From NCBI GenBank assembly GCA_024114885.1, contig CP099429.1:1612001-1676000 (forward strand): a stretch of DNA of 64,000 bases, in the 5' to 3' direction. The notes beneath the pieces were generated by a model that was not told the origin of the DNA, did no database searches, and worked only from the letters and a program-made list of their open reading frames with translations. How positions within the stretch are numbered: the first letter of the stretch is position 1; every line of letters starts with the position of its first letter. This stretch comes from Septoria linicola. Taxonomy: Eukaryota; Ascomycota; Dothideomycetes; Mycosphaerellales; Mycosphaerellaceae. Shown one piece after another: positions 44,901 through 55,867 of this stretch. The translations under genes and the position numbers were made by a program.

Positions 44901-46996
44901 AAGCATACGGCGAACATGAACTTCATTGGTATATCCAGTACTATGCCAGAGATGGCTTCAGTCGAAGGGTGATAAAAGGCGTACGATTTGTGTTTCTCCA
45001 CGATCGGGCGTTGGTCGTACAAGCTGTTGATCTCGGAGATGGCAGTAAGAGCGTTCAGCAGGACAGCGAAGAAGAGCGTGGCGCCCTTTGCCTGAAATCC
45101 AGCAGTCGCAGCCGGAGTACCATAGAAGACAGAACCAATGATGAGTGCCATGATGATATTGGAGATGATTGGAGTGAATGTCGAGGCTTTGTCGTTCCAG
45201 ATACGTTGCGCTTGTCGTTTGGTGTTGAGCTTCGTCTGCATGAACACGCTCACAACGTAAGGTGACTTTGGACGAACGTGATCGGATTGAGCTTGCTTCT
45301 TGTAGTCGCGGAACTGCTGCAGCTCACCACCAGAGCCTGACAGCCCGGACTGGTGCTCTTCGATCTCGCGGTGCAGCTCCTTGTATTCAGGGCTGTTCTT
45401 CCAGTACTTCTCAAAGTCATCTGGCGTGCGTGGAACCTTGCCATCGAAGCCGTCTCTTGTCTTTCGCTCGGCCGGGTTGGTGACACTAGTAAGGAAATCA
45501 CCAGTCGTTTGTCGGGATGGGCAGAACCATCCCATGTTCTCGAAGTAAGCCTTTGCTTTACTCGCTTTGCCGAAGAAGATCTCGCGACCCTCGTACAGCA
45601 CAATCGCTTTATCAAACAAATCGTAGATAGCTTGGGAGGCTTGATAGATAGCGACTGCGTGTGCGGACCCTTCCATGTCTGCAGCCAACCTGAGCGACTT
45701 GACGAATGTCAAGGCAGTAGCGGAGTCCAGTCCACGGGTCGAGTTATCCCAAGCAGCCATCGCAGCACCAGCGAGCGCCATCTCAGCGATGGAGACACGC
45801 TTGCGCTCACCTCCACTGACACCTCGAACGAAGTCGTTCCCAACTTTCGTGTTATATGTGTGTGAAAGCCCAAACACTGCCATAACGACTTGAGTGATGT
45901 GCTTGACGGCATCCTGTCGAGATGTTTCCAGTGGCCGTGCTTGCGGCATTCTGAGTGCTGCGGCGTGCTCCAATGTCTCGCCCACTGTGAGATGCGGAAA
46001 GTGCTTGTCGACTTCCTGGTTGTAGATAACTTCACCCTTGAATTCCTTGATCATTTGTTTCTGAGGAATGCCATTGTAGTTGATGTTGGATCCTTCATCG
46101 ATGCTTAAGCCGTGCGATTGTCCAGTCAGTGACTTCAGGAGAGTACTGCAGCCTGATCCGGGTCGTCCAAGGACAATGAGAAGCTCGCCGCTCTTCATGA
46201 TACCATCGAAGTTGTGCAGGATATGTCGTGGTGTCTTCTTGAGGTTGAATGTCTCCCGAAATCGCAAAGGAGCCATGAACATGGACCCGACATTCTTTTG
46301 CAGGTTGAGCGCGGATCCGGAACCGCTGACATTGAGGTTCTGGAAGACTACACCAGCACGTTTGAGCTTGATGCCTTCCTCGTCGACAAGTTGCAGAGTC
46401 TTTTTGGTCCATTTGTACAGGTCGAACTTCTCGCTTTTAGGGTCGAGCACCTCATCTCCGATCTCGACACCGTCGAGTGTGCCTTTGCGTTCAAGTTCTC
46501 CAGCCTCTGCTGCACCTGCTGCACCATAGCTCTGACTTCTTTGAGTTACAAAAGACTGTCTCGTCTGTGTGGCAATCCTACGAAGCGTTGCAGCATCTCT
46601 GGGGTTAAAGGCGCCAACGCGCTCATCGCTCGTGTCTGAGCTGTATTTGCGATCGATGTCGTAGTCAGCGGGTTCCTCGGCGGCCTCATTGCCTTCTTCT
46701 GTTATGAAGGCATCATGGTGTTGATCTGCACTAGGAGTGCTTTGCTGTAGAGTTGACGATGTGACTGTCGAATCCTGATGGCTGTTGACGGTGCCACCAG
46801 TCGACTGCATTATCGAATCTGCTGTTGTTTCTGTTGTGGTGGCAGTATCTGTCGGGAATGTCTCACACCTGTCCGGGAATTGCTCGCCTTGATGTGCAGT
46901 TGGCAGAGCAAGTATATCGTCGAGTCTAGTTGGGTCATAGTCCGGAACAGAAGGGGCGTTATCACTTATATGATCTCCTCTCGTGTTTGACGCCAT
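41992..46996 (-). CDS. PDR-type ABC transporter (ABCG full transporter)
   Basis: Exons 46996-44051 and 43998-41992 give 1650 residues. The 52-bp intron (GTGAGT...GCTAAC...CACAG) falls in LLD|VLAQRTTMG just after the second Walker A. The order is NBD1-TMD1-NBD2-TMD2. NBD1 has a fungal-type degenerate Walker A GRPGSGCST from residue 277, the signature VSGGERKRVSIAEM and Walker B AAWDNSTRGLDS. NBD2 has GTSGAGKTT, the degenerate signature NVEQRKLLTIG and LLFLDEPTSGLDS. Each TMD has six helices with the large loop before helix 6. Such pumps export hydrophobic drugs, azoles, host defence compounds or lipids at the plasma membrane. The N-terminal extension of about 80 residues beyond the usual is Asp/Thr/Gln-rich. 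The C-terminal tail is Lys/Ser/Glu-rich. Confidence 0.96.
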
Positions 46997-48948
46997 TGCG
47001 TTGTGTGCAAGGTCCGCAGGGACTTGCGGCTAGAACAACACAATAGAGCTCCGTGAGTTGTAAGAAAGATTCTTCGTCAGGGTATCCAGGAACTCCCAGG
47101 CTCCGTCCTCGAGCACAAACACAGCCCTCAACACGAGGTGCTAATTGGGCTCGGGTTCAAACGAGGCTTGGCTTGCAAGCATCAACAAACCGGTAGAGGT
47201 CGGTCCTGGAGTAGCCGAGCACCGTTAGGTCTGCCCGGTTGCCGGGTCTGATGTTCTGGAGCCGCTGGCCGGGGGAGCGTGTCTGCGACAGGCGTGCAAC
47301 AACAATAGAGGAATGCTAGAAATGAGAAAGGACGTCTTACCTCTGCTTTTGATCATCTTGAGACGCTGCGGATGTCGGCGGCCGTTGAGCCAACCAAAGC
47401 TCCACCGCTGAACTGGCTCGCGATCATCATCACCACAGAATCAAAGCTCATCTCCCCGCCAGAGCTTAGAGTTTATTCCACATGTGCCTGACCTTTCCAG
47501 CAACAGTAGAGCTTCTCGCGTTGGCGCTGTGTAGTATCTCGATTCGGGCAGCCCGTAGAAGAGCGGCGTTGCCAAGCATTTCGCTATAGGAGCGATGAGG
47601 ACGGCATGCCGCGGCGATGAAGTGCCTCCTACGTGATCTTGCAGAACATAGGCAGTTTTTCGCTGTGGCGTCCACGTTTCCCAGATGAGTAAGCGAGTTG
47701 TGCAGCCAGCGGCACGGCCCTCTATTTGCACAAGGTGTATTGTGGCAGCCTTGTTGAGCTTGTGTAGGCGTACCATTTCTTCCTGGCTTGTGGCATTGAA
47801 TTCAAAAACTTCATGTATGACGTTTCTTTGCAAACTGTCCAACTAGCCGTCTTAGCCATCTCAAATGGTGACCAGTTTGTGAGAGTCGGAAGGCCGTTCG
47901 TGACTCTGCTCCGTTCCCGTACAGTTTCAACAATTCATTGAGCACAAGCTTGATGACAACGCCCAGCGCTCAAGAAAAGCCAAAATTCTGAGGAAGGAGC
48001 TCTCGGCAACTCGTCTGCATCCGAATCCGTGGACGGCAGAAGCACTATTTTTAACGCACGACGACGACAACAACCAGGAAACACGCAGCACGCGACGCGG
48101 CAATCGTGTCACCATGTGCGCGATCTACGTAACTTGTGGATCCAGAATCTCTAATCCCATCTCAACAGAGATCTAGAAGTGCTTGAGCAGACCCTAATTG
48201 CTACATGTTTACTCATCTGCATAAAAGTGGAGGATTCTGTGAAGTAGAGACACAACTCGAAGCATACCACGGCGCCTCTTAGACAGTGCTCAACACTCCC
48301 ACCTACACGTCGCCTCACAAACTTCCTGGCGCTTACACAATTTGGTGTATCGAAAGTTAGGCCACAGATGGCTCTGTCTACGCCTGCCCCTGCAACCTGA
48401 TGCGCTGTAAGCACGGAAAGCGCTGACACATCGCAGGACCAAGGCATGGCACATGCGGTACATCTGCACAATTTTCCAAGCGACGCGACGTGACACGCTC
48501 TCATTCATCCTTCGACTTTGCGCTGTCTGATGTGACAGCGACTCTTTAGATTCGAAGTGAATTCATCGTGGTTTGCCTCTGGACAGCTTCGCGACCGCGT
48601 GCCATGGGCTGACTTGTCACCGGCACACTCTCAGAGATGTAGAAGGAGATTGTGGTCTGCTCCTCTCGAGCATTCTGGCGTTTGCAACTTGCCATGCTGT
48701 AATCTTCTCATGCTATCGATGTTCCACCTGGTCGAGCACAGTCCTTGGACATGCCATCTTCAATCGGCGATAAGGTCGTTGGAGAAGTCCACTGCTTCAT
48801 CGCTTCCTTTGTGCTCAAGCACGTGGTCATACTTGCGCGGTCGAGATACAGACCAACGAGGAAAGCATCATAGCTTGGTTGCGATATGTTTGGCCAGTAT
48901 TCCATGCCTGTAGTAGTCCTCATATATGCACGGCACCGCACTTCGATC
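46997..48948. other. Long region without a supported gene
   Basis: About 1.95 kb. The left part is the presumed promoter of the ABC transporter. I looked for PDRE-type TCCGYGGA sites and saw none. The only frame of note is the doubtful one at 47441-47842, listed separately. Confidence 0.45.
47441..47842 (-). CDS. Doubtful hypothetical protein
   Basis: A 133-residue open frame starting at an ATG (47842). It contains no low complexity and begins MDSLQRNVIHEVFEF, but has no family signature, signal peptide or membrane helix that I recognise. It could equally be a chance frame or the remnant of a longer gene. It is listed only because nothing else explains this stretch. Confidence 0.2.
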   Translation of the reverse strand: MDSLQRNVIHEVFEFNATSQEEMVRLHKLNKAATIHLVQIEGRAAGCTTRLLIWETWTPQRKTAYVLQDHVGGTSSPRHAVLIAPIAKCLATPLFYGLPESRYYTAPTREALLLLERSGTCGINSKLWRGDEL

Positions 48949-49464
48949 TCAGCTCGCGCCCTGCGCTCTAGCCTCCATGTCTTTTGCTACCACGGCCAAG
49001 CTCTTGAGCATCTGCCTTTGCTGTCTGATCCTCTCCTCTAATTCTTCAATGTCGTCTTGCTGCTCTTCTACCGTTCGGTCGACATCAGGCAGGCGTTCCA
49101 CGCTCCTAAGCGCTTCTCTAATGTCGTCCTTGATGCCCTTCACAAGAGTGTCCGCAAGGTTTGCTTTTGACGCCTTCTCCGTATGTCCCAGCAGTGCATT
49201 TGGAAGGTCCTTGGGGTTCAGAGGTTGGAATTTGTCGGCAGTGTCATACGCTGTTGCGATATCGGCATTGCTGTCGAATTCTCCCAGACCGAGATCATCA
49301 TTCAGGATCAAGCTCGCGTTTTGATGAGCATCCACACGCGCGAGGAGCTCATGCAGCTTTGGTAGCACGTCGAATGTACTCGGGTTGGGGAGTTGGAGTT
49401 GTACGCGTTGCGACGCAGCAGCCGGCGCGTTTGTCGTGGTTTTAATGGGCTGCTTGAGCGCCAT
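48949..49464 (-). CDS. MED9: Mediator complex subunit 9-like protein
   Basis: A single exon encodes 171 residues from the ATG at 49464. The N-terminal third has PNPSTFDVLPKLHELLARV, the middle has LNPKDLPNALL, and the C-terminus is a strong coiled coil: KGIKDDIREALRSVERLPDVDRTVEEQQDDIEELEERIRQQRQMLKSL is interrupted only by the conserved LPDVDRT break. This layout (LPxLHxLL, then helix, LPxxDRTxEEQ, then coiled coil) matches fungal Med9/Cse2, a middle-module subunit of the RNA polymerase II Mediator. The assignment is by pattern; another small coiled-coil subunit is the alternative. It diverges from the phosphoglycerate mutase gene. Confidence 0.6.
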   Translation of the reverse strand: MALKQPIKTTTNAPAAASQRVQLQLPNPSTFDVLPKLHELLARVDAHQNASLILNDDLGLGEFDSNADIATAYDTADKFQPLNPKDLPNALLGHTEKASKANLADTLVKGIKDDIREALRSVERLPDVDRTVEEQQDDIEELEERIRQQRQMLKSLAVVAKDMEARAQGAS

Positions 49465-49808
49465 TTCGGATCCTATGTCGAGTCGGACAAAATCATGAAA
49501 GCATGGTGAAAGTCGCGTGCTGTGTTGTTACTTTCGATAGAGCTCGGTCCCTGCAATCTTGGAACTATGTCATTGGAGGTGGGATGGAGAGTAAATAGTG
49601 GTGGGGATCTTTTTCGGCGATACCAACAGAAGAAAACAAACCTCCTCAACGCTTATTCACCTCATAAGAACTGAAGCCATTCGAAATTGGAGGGTGCTGC
49701 TCCCATAACGCAAGACTGCAGCAGATCGCATCAGTGTAGATCGATCCCCGAGCAGAACGTAAGCACGCACGCACGCATTGAGGGGTCATCACAGTGCCGC
49801 CCGCCATC
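49465..49808. promoter_or_regulatory. Shared divergent promoter, MED9-like and phosphoglycerate mutase
   Basis: 344 bp between two diverging start codons. It must contain both promoters. No specific element was recognised. Confidence 0.45.
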
Positions 49809-51437
49809 ATGGTCCAGGTTAAGCAAAAGGTTGCCCTGATTTGCATTGACGGCTGGGGCATTCCTGTCGAGACTTCTGCCCCAGAAGGCAATGCTATTCT
49901 CAACGCCGAAACGCCATGGATGGACGAGTTTGCCAAAGAGGGCAGCGAGAAGGCTCAGGGTTACACCGAGCTCGAAGCCTCGTCGCTCGCAGTCGGTCTT
50001 CCTGAGGGGTTGATGGGGAACAGTGAAGTCGGTCACTTGAACATTGGTGCCGGAAGAGTCGTGTGGCAAGATGTCGTCCGCATTGATCAGACGATCAAGA
50101 AAGGCGAGCTGAACAAGGTCGAGAACATTGTCAAGAGCTTTACACGAGCGAAAGAGGGCAACGGACGTCTCCACCTGTGCGGTCTGGTCAGCGATGGAGG
50201 TGTCCACTCGCACATCAACCACCTGAAGGAGCTGCTGAAGGTGGCCAAGGAGATGGAAGTGCCAGAGGTGTACATCCACTTCTTTGGAGACGGACGTGAC
50301 ACCGACCCAAAGAGTGGAAAGGGCCATCTGGAGGATCTTCTGGCTTTCACGAAGGAGCAAGGTGTCGGTAAGCTGGCAACCATTGTCGGCCGATACTACA
50401 TCATGGATCGTGACAAGCGTTGGGACCGTGTCGAGATCGGTCTGAAGGGTTTGGTCACCGGAGAGGGTGAGGACACTGATGACCCGGTCGCTACTTTCCA
50501 GAAGCGTTACGATGCTGGCGAGAACGATGAGTTCCTGAAGCCGATCATCATCAATGGCAAGGAGGCTCGCATTAAGGACAAGGACACCGTCTTCGTGTTC
50601 AACTACCGCTCAGACCGTGTTCGCGAGTTCACACAACTGCTTGGTGACCAGGATCGTTCACCAAAGCCGGACTTCCCATACCCATCTGACTTGCACTTGA
50701 CCACGATGACACGATACAAGACGGACTTCAACCTGCCCATCGCATTCGCGCCGCAGGTCATGGACAATGTTCTGGCAGACTGGCTGAGCAAGAAGGGGTG
50801 CAAGCAGACACACATTGCAGAGACCGAGAAGTTCGCCCATGTCACATTCTTCTTCAATGGTGGTCAAGAAGTCCAGTACGACGGTGAGGACCGGGAGCTC
50901 ATCGACTCGCCAAAGAGTGTTGCAACATACGACGAAGCGCCAAAGATGAGCGCAATGGGAGTGGCAGAGCGTATGGCAGAGAAGATTGGTGACGGCAAGT
51001 ACGAGTTCGTCATGAACAACTTTGCTCCCCCGGATATGGTTGGACATACTGGCGTGTATAAGGCTGCAGTGGAGGGTTGCGCCGAGACCGACAAGGCTAT
51101 CGGTGTCGTGTACGAGGCATGCAAGAAGCATGGCTACACTCTGTTCATTACTTCCGATCACGGGTAGGTCATGTTCGTTGCTTGGTGCATGGTGAGAGTA
51201 TACTGACAGATCTACAGAAATGCCGAGGAGATGCTTACTGAAGAGAAGACGCCAAAGACCTCTCACACAACTAACAAAGTGCCGTTCGTCATGGCTAACG
51301 CCCCAGAGGGTTGCACTCTCAAGAAGCAAGATGGTGTATTGGGTGATGTCGCGCCGACATTGCTGGATCTCATGGGTCTCGACCAGCCTGAGGAGATGAC
51401 TGGTCACTCGCTGCTCCAGCGCAAGCGCAAAGCGTAG
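49809..51437 (+). CDS. GPMI: Cofactor-independent phosphoglycerate mutase
   Basis: Exons 49809-51163 and 51218-51437 give 524 residues. The 54-bp intron (GTAGGT...CTGACAG...TACAG) splits the Gly codon of SDHGNAEE. The ATG at 49809 gives the family start (VKQKVALICIDGWGIP); an ATG further upstream in the same frame was not needed. The alkaline-phosphatase-fold catalytic Ser72 lies in GNSEVGHLNIGAGR. Metal and substrate motifs are DGWG, SDGGVHSHINHL, DGRDT, RSDRVREF, DMVGHTG and SDHGNAE. It converts 3- to 2-phosphoglycerate in glycolysis and gluconeogenesis in the cytosol. Filamentous fungi use this form rather than the yeast dPGM. All metal ligands appear present. Confidence 0.97.
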
Positions 51438-52174
51438 AGTCAAGCTCCGCAGTAGTTGCGTCAGTCTCTCTCGAACAGAATAGATGTTGTATTCGATGTA
51501 GATGGCATGAGCAGAGCCGACCAGAGTCCGGCCTACGAATATAGTAGAGCTCACGAAAGACAGCTCGCAGCTCCGAGGCGTATGACTTCCGTCCCTCAAC
51601 TTTGTGAGATCAACATCCACGAACAACTTGTCTCACGTCTCACGTCGTGCGTTCGTCCTTCCCTACCGCTTCCACTGAACACGCACAGGCGCGCTACAGT
51701 CTCGCGCTGTAGGATGCCATACGAGTTGATCAGTACGGTAGGCAAAGATGCGGCGCGACAACTTCTGCAGCTCCACACGTGAGTGGGAGCTACTGCAGGC
51801 TAGCCCGCCACCAAGTAACCTCGATGATGGAGCAAGCCTGTGATTGTGAGCAAAAGTACATCTCTGATGCCCGCATCCTTTTTTTGCGATTCAGCACATG
51901 AACACTGTCCTCTGCTCTGATCCGGTCTAGGTAATCAACGCGTCTCATTAGTCGCGCTTCTTTCGCCACACACAGATACGCACGTGTTCCAGCCACGGTA
52001 CCTATAGCCAAGACTACTGTAGGTCAGCATATCAAGTTGACCCGCTGTAACAGAGCGATCTGAGTACAAGTCGGCGTTCAGCTGCAATCTTCCTATCAGC
52101 ATCGAGACAGAAAGTCAAGACATAGATACAGCCTACCTCGCTGTCCGCACGCGCAAGGCTCACGCGACAACAAC
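51438..52174. other. Intergenic region
   Basis: The phosphoglycerate mutase 3' UTR and the promoter of the App1-like gene. No gene is seen. Confidence 0.5.
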
Positions 52175-53512
52175 ATGGCTTCCTTCCTTAAAGACGTCCT
52201 CGATGTCGGCCGGCGCGCAGCTGTCGACGTGCTCGAAAGTGGCAGCATCAACCACGACGCGCCTCATAGCCCGGAAGTACCAGAAGAAATGCGAGCATTC
52301 ATGCCAGACCTGTTTGACAGATTTCCTATAGTGCTGCCATGGACCAGGCCTGAACCAGTCGACCCTGCTCTGCACAATGTCTGGCTCCTTGATAATACTG
52401 CTTTTCGAACGCCACAGTCAGGAGACAAGCGACCTAATCTTGCAAAGTTGAAGAGCACCAAGGACACGAAGCCAACCAGGATTAGTGAGGACGGGTCCAG
52501 TCCGGAGCCTGTACGCGCAGGAAGTGGATGGGAGGCCGAGTTCGTTGCCTGCTACTTCATTAAGAACTCGGGACGAGATCTCTCGAATGTCGTTGCAAGT
52601 ATTGCGCATGAGCTCCAGATCAGTGAGGACGATATCGCGACGAAAAAGCGCATTGCGGAGCGCGTGCAGCCGTTCGTCGACACAATTCTTCCAAAGCGCA
52701 CACTGCGCATCTCCATCGACAATAAGGAACAGCAGACTCTCGGCCCGTCTGGCTACAGTGGAATATCGTCCGGCTTGCATCAGCTACATTTTGCGCCCGA
52801 TAGCCAACTCTCGCCTTATGTCAGCAGTGCTGTGAACGTGCCTCCACCATTTGGTCTGCCAGCTGTTACCGTACCGGCCGAAGAGCGCGGCTGGGCAGTG
52901 ATATCAGACATCGATGACACGATCAAGATCACACAGACCCCATCTCCGCTGGGCATCTTGCACAGCACATTCATCGTCGAGGACCCCGAGCCAGTTCCAG
53001 GTATGCCAGCGCTGTACGCGCACATTCAAGCCACTCTCCAGATCCCACCGTTCTTCTACCTTTCCGCCTCGCCTTACAACCTGTACCCTTTCCTCCGCCA
53101 GTTTCGCGATGCACACTACCCACAAGGCACCATCATCCTCCGAGACGCTTCGTGGCAGAATCTAGGTGGACTCATCGCATCTCTCAATCAAAACACTCGC
53201 GAGTACAAGGTCGACCGGATGGTCAAGGTCCATTCCTGGTTCCCACACCGACGCATGGTCTGCATCGGAGACAGCACACAAGCAGACCCGGAGTCCTACG
53301 GCGAGATAGCAAGAAAGTTTCCTGGTTGGATTCGAGCCATTTACATTAGGCGTGTTCAAGGAATCGCGGAAATGGATGAGCAAGGCAAGAACAGCAACGA
53401 ACGATTTCAGAAGGCTTTTGAAGGTCTTGACCACAATTTGTGGCATGTCTTTGATGATGCCTCGGAGCTAGCTGAGCGAATAGATGTCCTCCAACACAGG
53501 GAAGGGCGCTAG
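52175..53512 (+). CDS. APP1: App1-type phosphatidate phosphatase
   Basis: A single exon encodes 445 residues from the ATG at 52175. The C-terminal App1 (DUF2183) domain has the haloacid-dehalogenase motif SDIDDTIKIT with Asp245 and Asp247, followed by YLSASPYNLYPFLRQF, KVHSWFPHRRMVCIGDSTQADPESYGEIARKFP and AIYIRR. The upstream part (FVACYFIKNSGRD, a helical segment with RVQPFVDTILPKRTL) is the usual leader domain. In yeast App1 is a Mg-dependent phosphatidate phosphatase at cortical actin patches, linking lipid signalling to endocytosis. Length is shorter than yeast App1, which has a longer SH3-binding tail. No signal peptide. Confidence 0.92.
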   Translation: MASFLKDVLDVGRRAAVDVLESGSINHDAPHSPEVPEEMRAFMPDLFDRFPIVLPWTRPEPVDPALHNVWLLDNTAFRTPQSGDKRPNLAKLKSTKDTKPTRISEDGSSPEPVRAGSGWEAEFVACYFIKNSGRDLSNVVASIAHELQISEDDIATKKRIAERVQPFVDTILPKRTLRISIDNKEQQTLGPSGYSGISSGLHQLHFAPDSQLSPYVSSAVNVPPPFGLPAVTVPAEERGWAVISDIDDTIKITQTPSPLGILHSTFIVEDPEPVPGMPALYAHIQATLQIPPFFYLSASPYNLYPFLRQFRDAHYPQGTIILRDASWQNLGGLIASLNQNTREYKVDRMVKVHSWFPHRRMVCIGDSTQADPESYGEIARKFPGWIRAIYIRRVQGIAEMDEQGKNSNERFQKAFEGLDHNLWHVFDDASELAERIDVLQHREGR

Positions 53513-55867
53513 TGAGTATCGCTCAGGAGAGGCCGCCTGTTTTGTTGTGATGCGTTCTGTTGCTGCATTGGCTGTTGCTGTTCTTGCGCTGTACTTCACG
53601 TGCATTGCATCTATCGTGGCTGACAGGACGCTAACGTGGAGACGACAGTATTCATGATGGACCGGAGCTCAATGTGATGAAGACGTGGTCGTGGTCGACC
53701 CTGGGAGTGTGAGGCACGGGCGGATGAACCATTTATGTGAACATGATCTACGAATGTATACACTTCGCTTTGGCGATCGATCTACCACTCTCCCTGCTTT
53801 CCTTCTGTTTTCAACTTGCAGTCCTTCTGTCATTGCTCACTCTCTGTGTGGTAGTCGGAGTAGTGTCCTCGCCACATCGGACCGTCAATTCTCGAGAAGG
53901 TGGTCTGACCCTAGAGCGAGTGCCATGTCATTTCTCCCAGCATGAGCAATTTCAAGGAAATCCATAAGTCGACAATTCTTCCAAATACCCAGTGGCCCCC
54001 AGTGACACGACCCAAAATCACGCAAGCATATATTATTGGCATATGAGAGTATACTGGGAACGTGACACGTACATGAGAATCAAATGGATCATGTCGTCGT
54101 CGTCCCAGAAGTTCTTGCTGGCAACCCTAGCGGAAGCGGCGAACCGCATGCGGACAGCGGAAGTCGATGAGTCGGACGTGTAGGACCACACTCCACGGAC
54201 AATATCGCAGATATCACTAGGTCTGGCTATCAATACACCGTGTAGGATCGGAGGCACCACCTTACAGATACATGGCCAACCTCGAGACAATGATGCGAAG
54301 AGAACGTCTCTTGGCGGACGAAGAGCTCGCACAGCCCAGGACTCTTCAAGCCGACATCGATATGGCTGACGCCCGACTATTAACGATACATAACTTATAT
54401 CAAAAACAACGCGTGCACGATTACTGAGTGCCTCAGCGATACAAGCTCGTAAAGATGGTCGAAGTGCCAAGAAGATTTTTCGAAAATGCTTGCACGTGCG
54501 AGCCACCAGTCGAACCACCTTCGATCAGGACATGCTCCAAGACAAGTGCTATGCTATGGACTACAGTGCACAAGACTGCAAAGCAAGCAGACGAGCTGTC
54601 AATGCCAGCGTAGCTAGGGCAATGGCCTAGAATACGCGGGACGACCCCCAATCAACAGGCCCACAAGCTCGAGATCTGTCCAATCATGAGCCCCCAACAC
54701 CGCTACTAGCTCACTCACATCATAAACGTTGAGGAATTTTGCTTAATCATCCTATCAGACACGCATGGCGGCTCCTCTAGGTAAACATCACACATCCTCG
54801 ATGAATAGGAGCTTTGAAAATTAACAGTCGAGTTGCAGCTCAGTGGTAGAGCGTGGGATTGCAGTCAACGCACAGCAATCTATCCTAAGGTCACTTGTTC
54901 GATCGTGAGTACTCACTGGGTGCTGTCATGGCTGTGCAAATGCTAACAGTATAACAGCAGGTGGGGAGCTATCACAGCATATTTTTTTGGTCCTTTTTCG
55001 CTAACTTATGGGCCCGCACACCAGACCCAGCCCTCCGAGAGCGTCCTTCGACACTACTTTCCATTACCTCAATACGTTTTGTGCAGTTGGTTCGCGTGTT
55101 GGCTCATTTGTTGATGTTGTTGTCATTTTCAGGAGCTGACGCACGGGCCGCGGAAAAGTGGGTTCACACTAAGTGAACTGTGTTTGACGCGTCTTCTAAT
55201 CAAAACTTGAACACATCACGACGGTCATATTCGTACTGCCATAATCTACGTAGAAGACTGCTGGACATCAAGCGAAAATCACGGGTTAAAATGGCTATGA
55301 GCCGAAATGTCTAGTTGTCACTGAAGTTTCGCTCCAAGCAAGAAAAGTCCAACATGTGCTCCCACCTTGTGATTTCGACAACATCTTTCTGACTGTTGGC
55401 ATCATACCGCCCCTCCACCACAAGAAAGTCTTGGGTGACTCGGCGAACCAGGTGTTCGCTGTTCCTTGCTGATGTCTTGTCTCAGGCGACAACATCTGAT
55501 GCATAGAAGTGACTTCTCCCTCTGTTCCAAGAAGCACGCTGACTACACACACGATGCACAAGCGACGTTCATATCGGCATGGTCTAATGCGCCAGACGGC
55601 CTCTTCTCGTTCGGGCGCCTCGTGTCGACGAATGAATCCTGCTAAGCTAGCGGCGTTCTGCTTTTCCCCACTTTCAGCTGCTGACCGCGATGCCTTCCAG
55701 ACCTGAACTCGAGCTGACATCCATGCCAGCGCATTCCCAACAACACATTTCAGGCACACATTGACGACCTTCTTGACATTTCTGCCGCTCGTTGACGTCT
55801 GGTCTGCCGCCGTCTGTATAGACAAGAGTCTCCTGTTCCTCCCTCTCATTCTTCGGATCAGCCCCGG
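53513..55867. other. Long intergenic region, 2.35 kb, containing a tRNA-Cys relic
   Basis: Apart from the tRNA-derived sequence at 54829-54915 there is no supported gene. Long minus-strand frames at 55295-55888 overlap the kinase start and have no signature. No transposon ends or tandem repeats were seen. Confidence 0.45.
54829..54915 (+). pseudogene. Decayed tRNA-Cys(GCA) with an intron
   Basis: The D arm is perfect (GCTC 54838-54841, seven-base loop, GAGC 54849-54852) and includes the A-box-like TCAGTGG. The anticodon stem TGGGA (54854-54858) pairs with TCCTA (54883-54887) with one G-U. The loop TTGCAG carries anticodon GCA (54861-54863), followed by an intron of about 17 bases before the last loop base. 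The T loop TTCGATC is at 54898-54904. The T stem pairs only four bases with a shifted register, and the acceptor strands pair in only about four of seven positions. I conclude that it is tRNA-Cys-derived but no longer functional. Confidence 0.6.
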
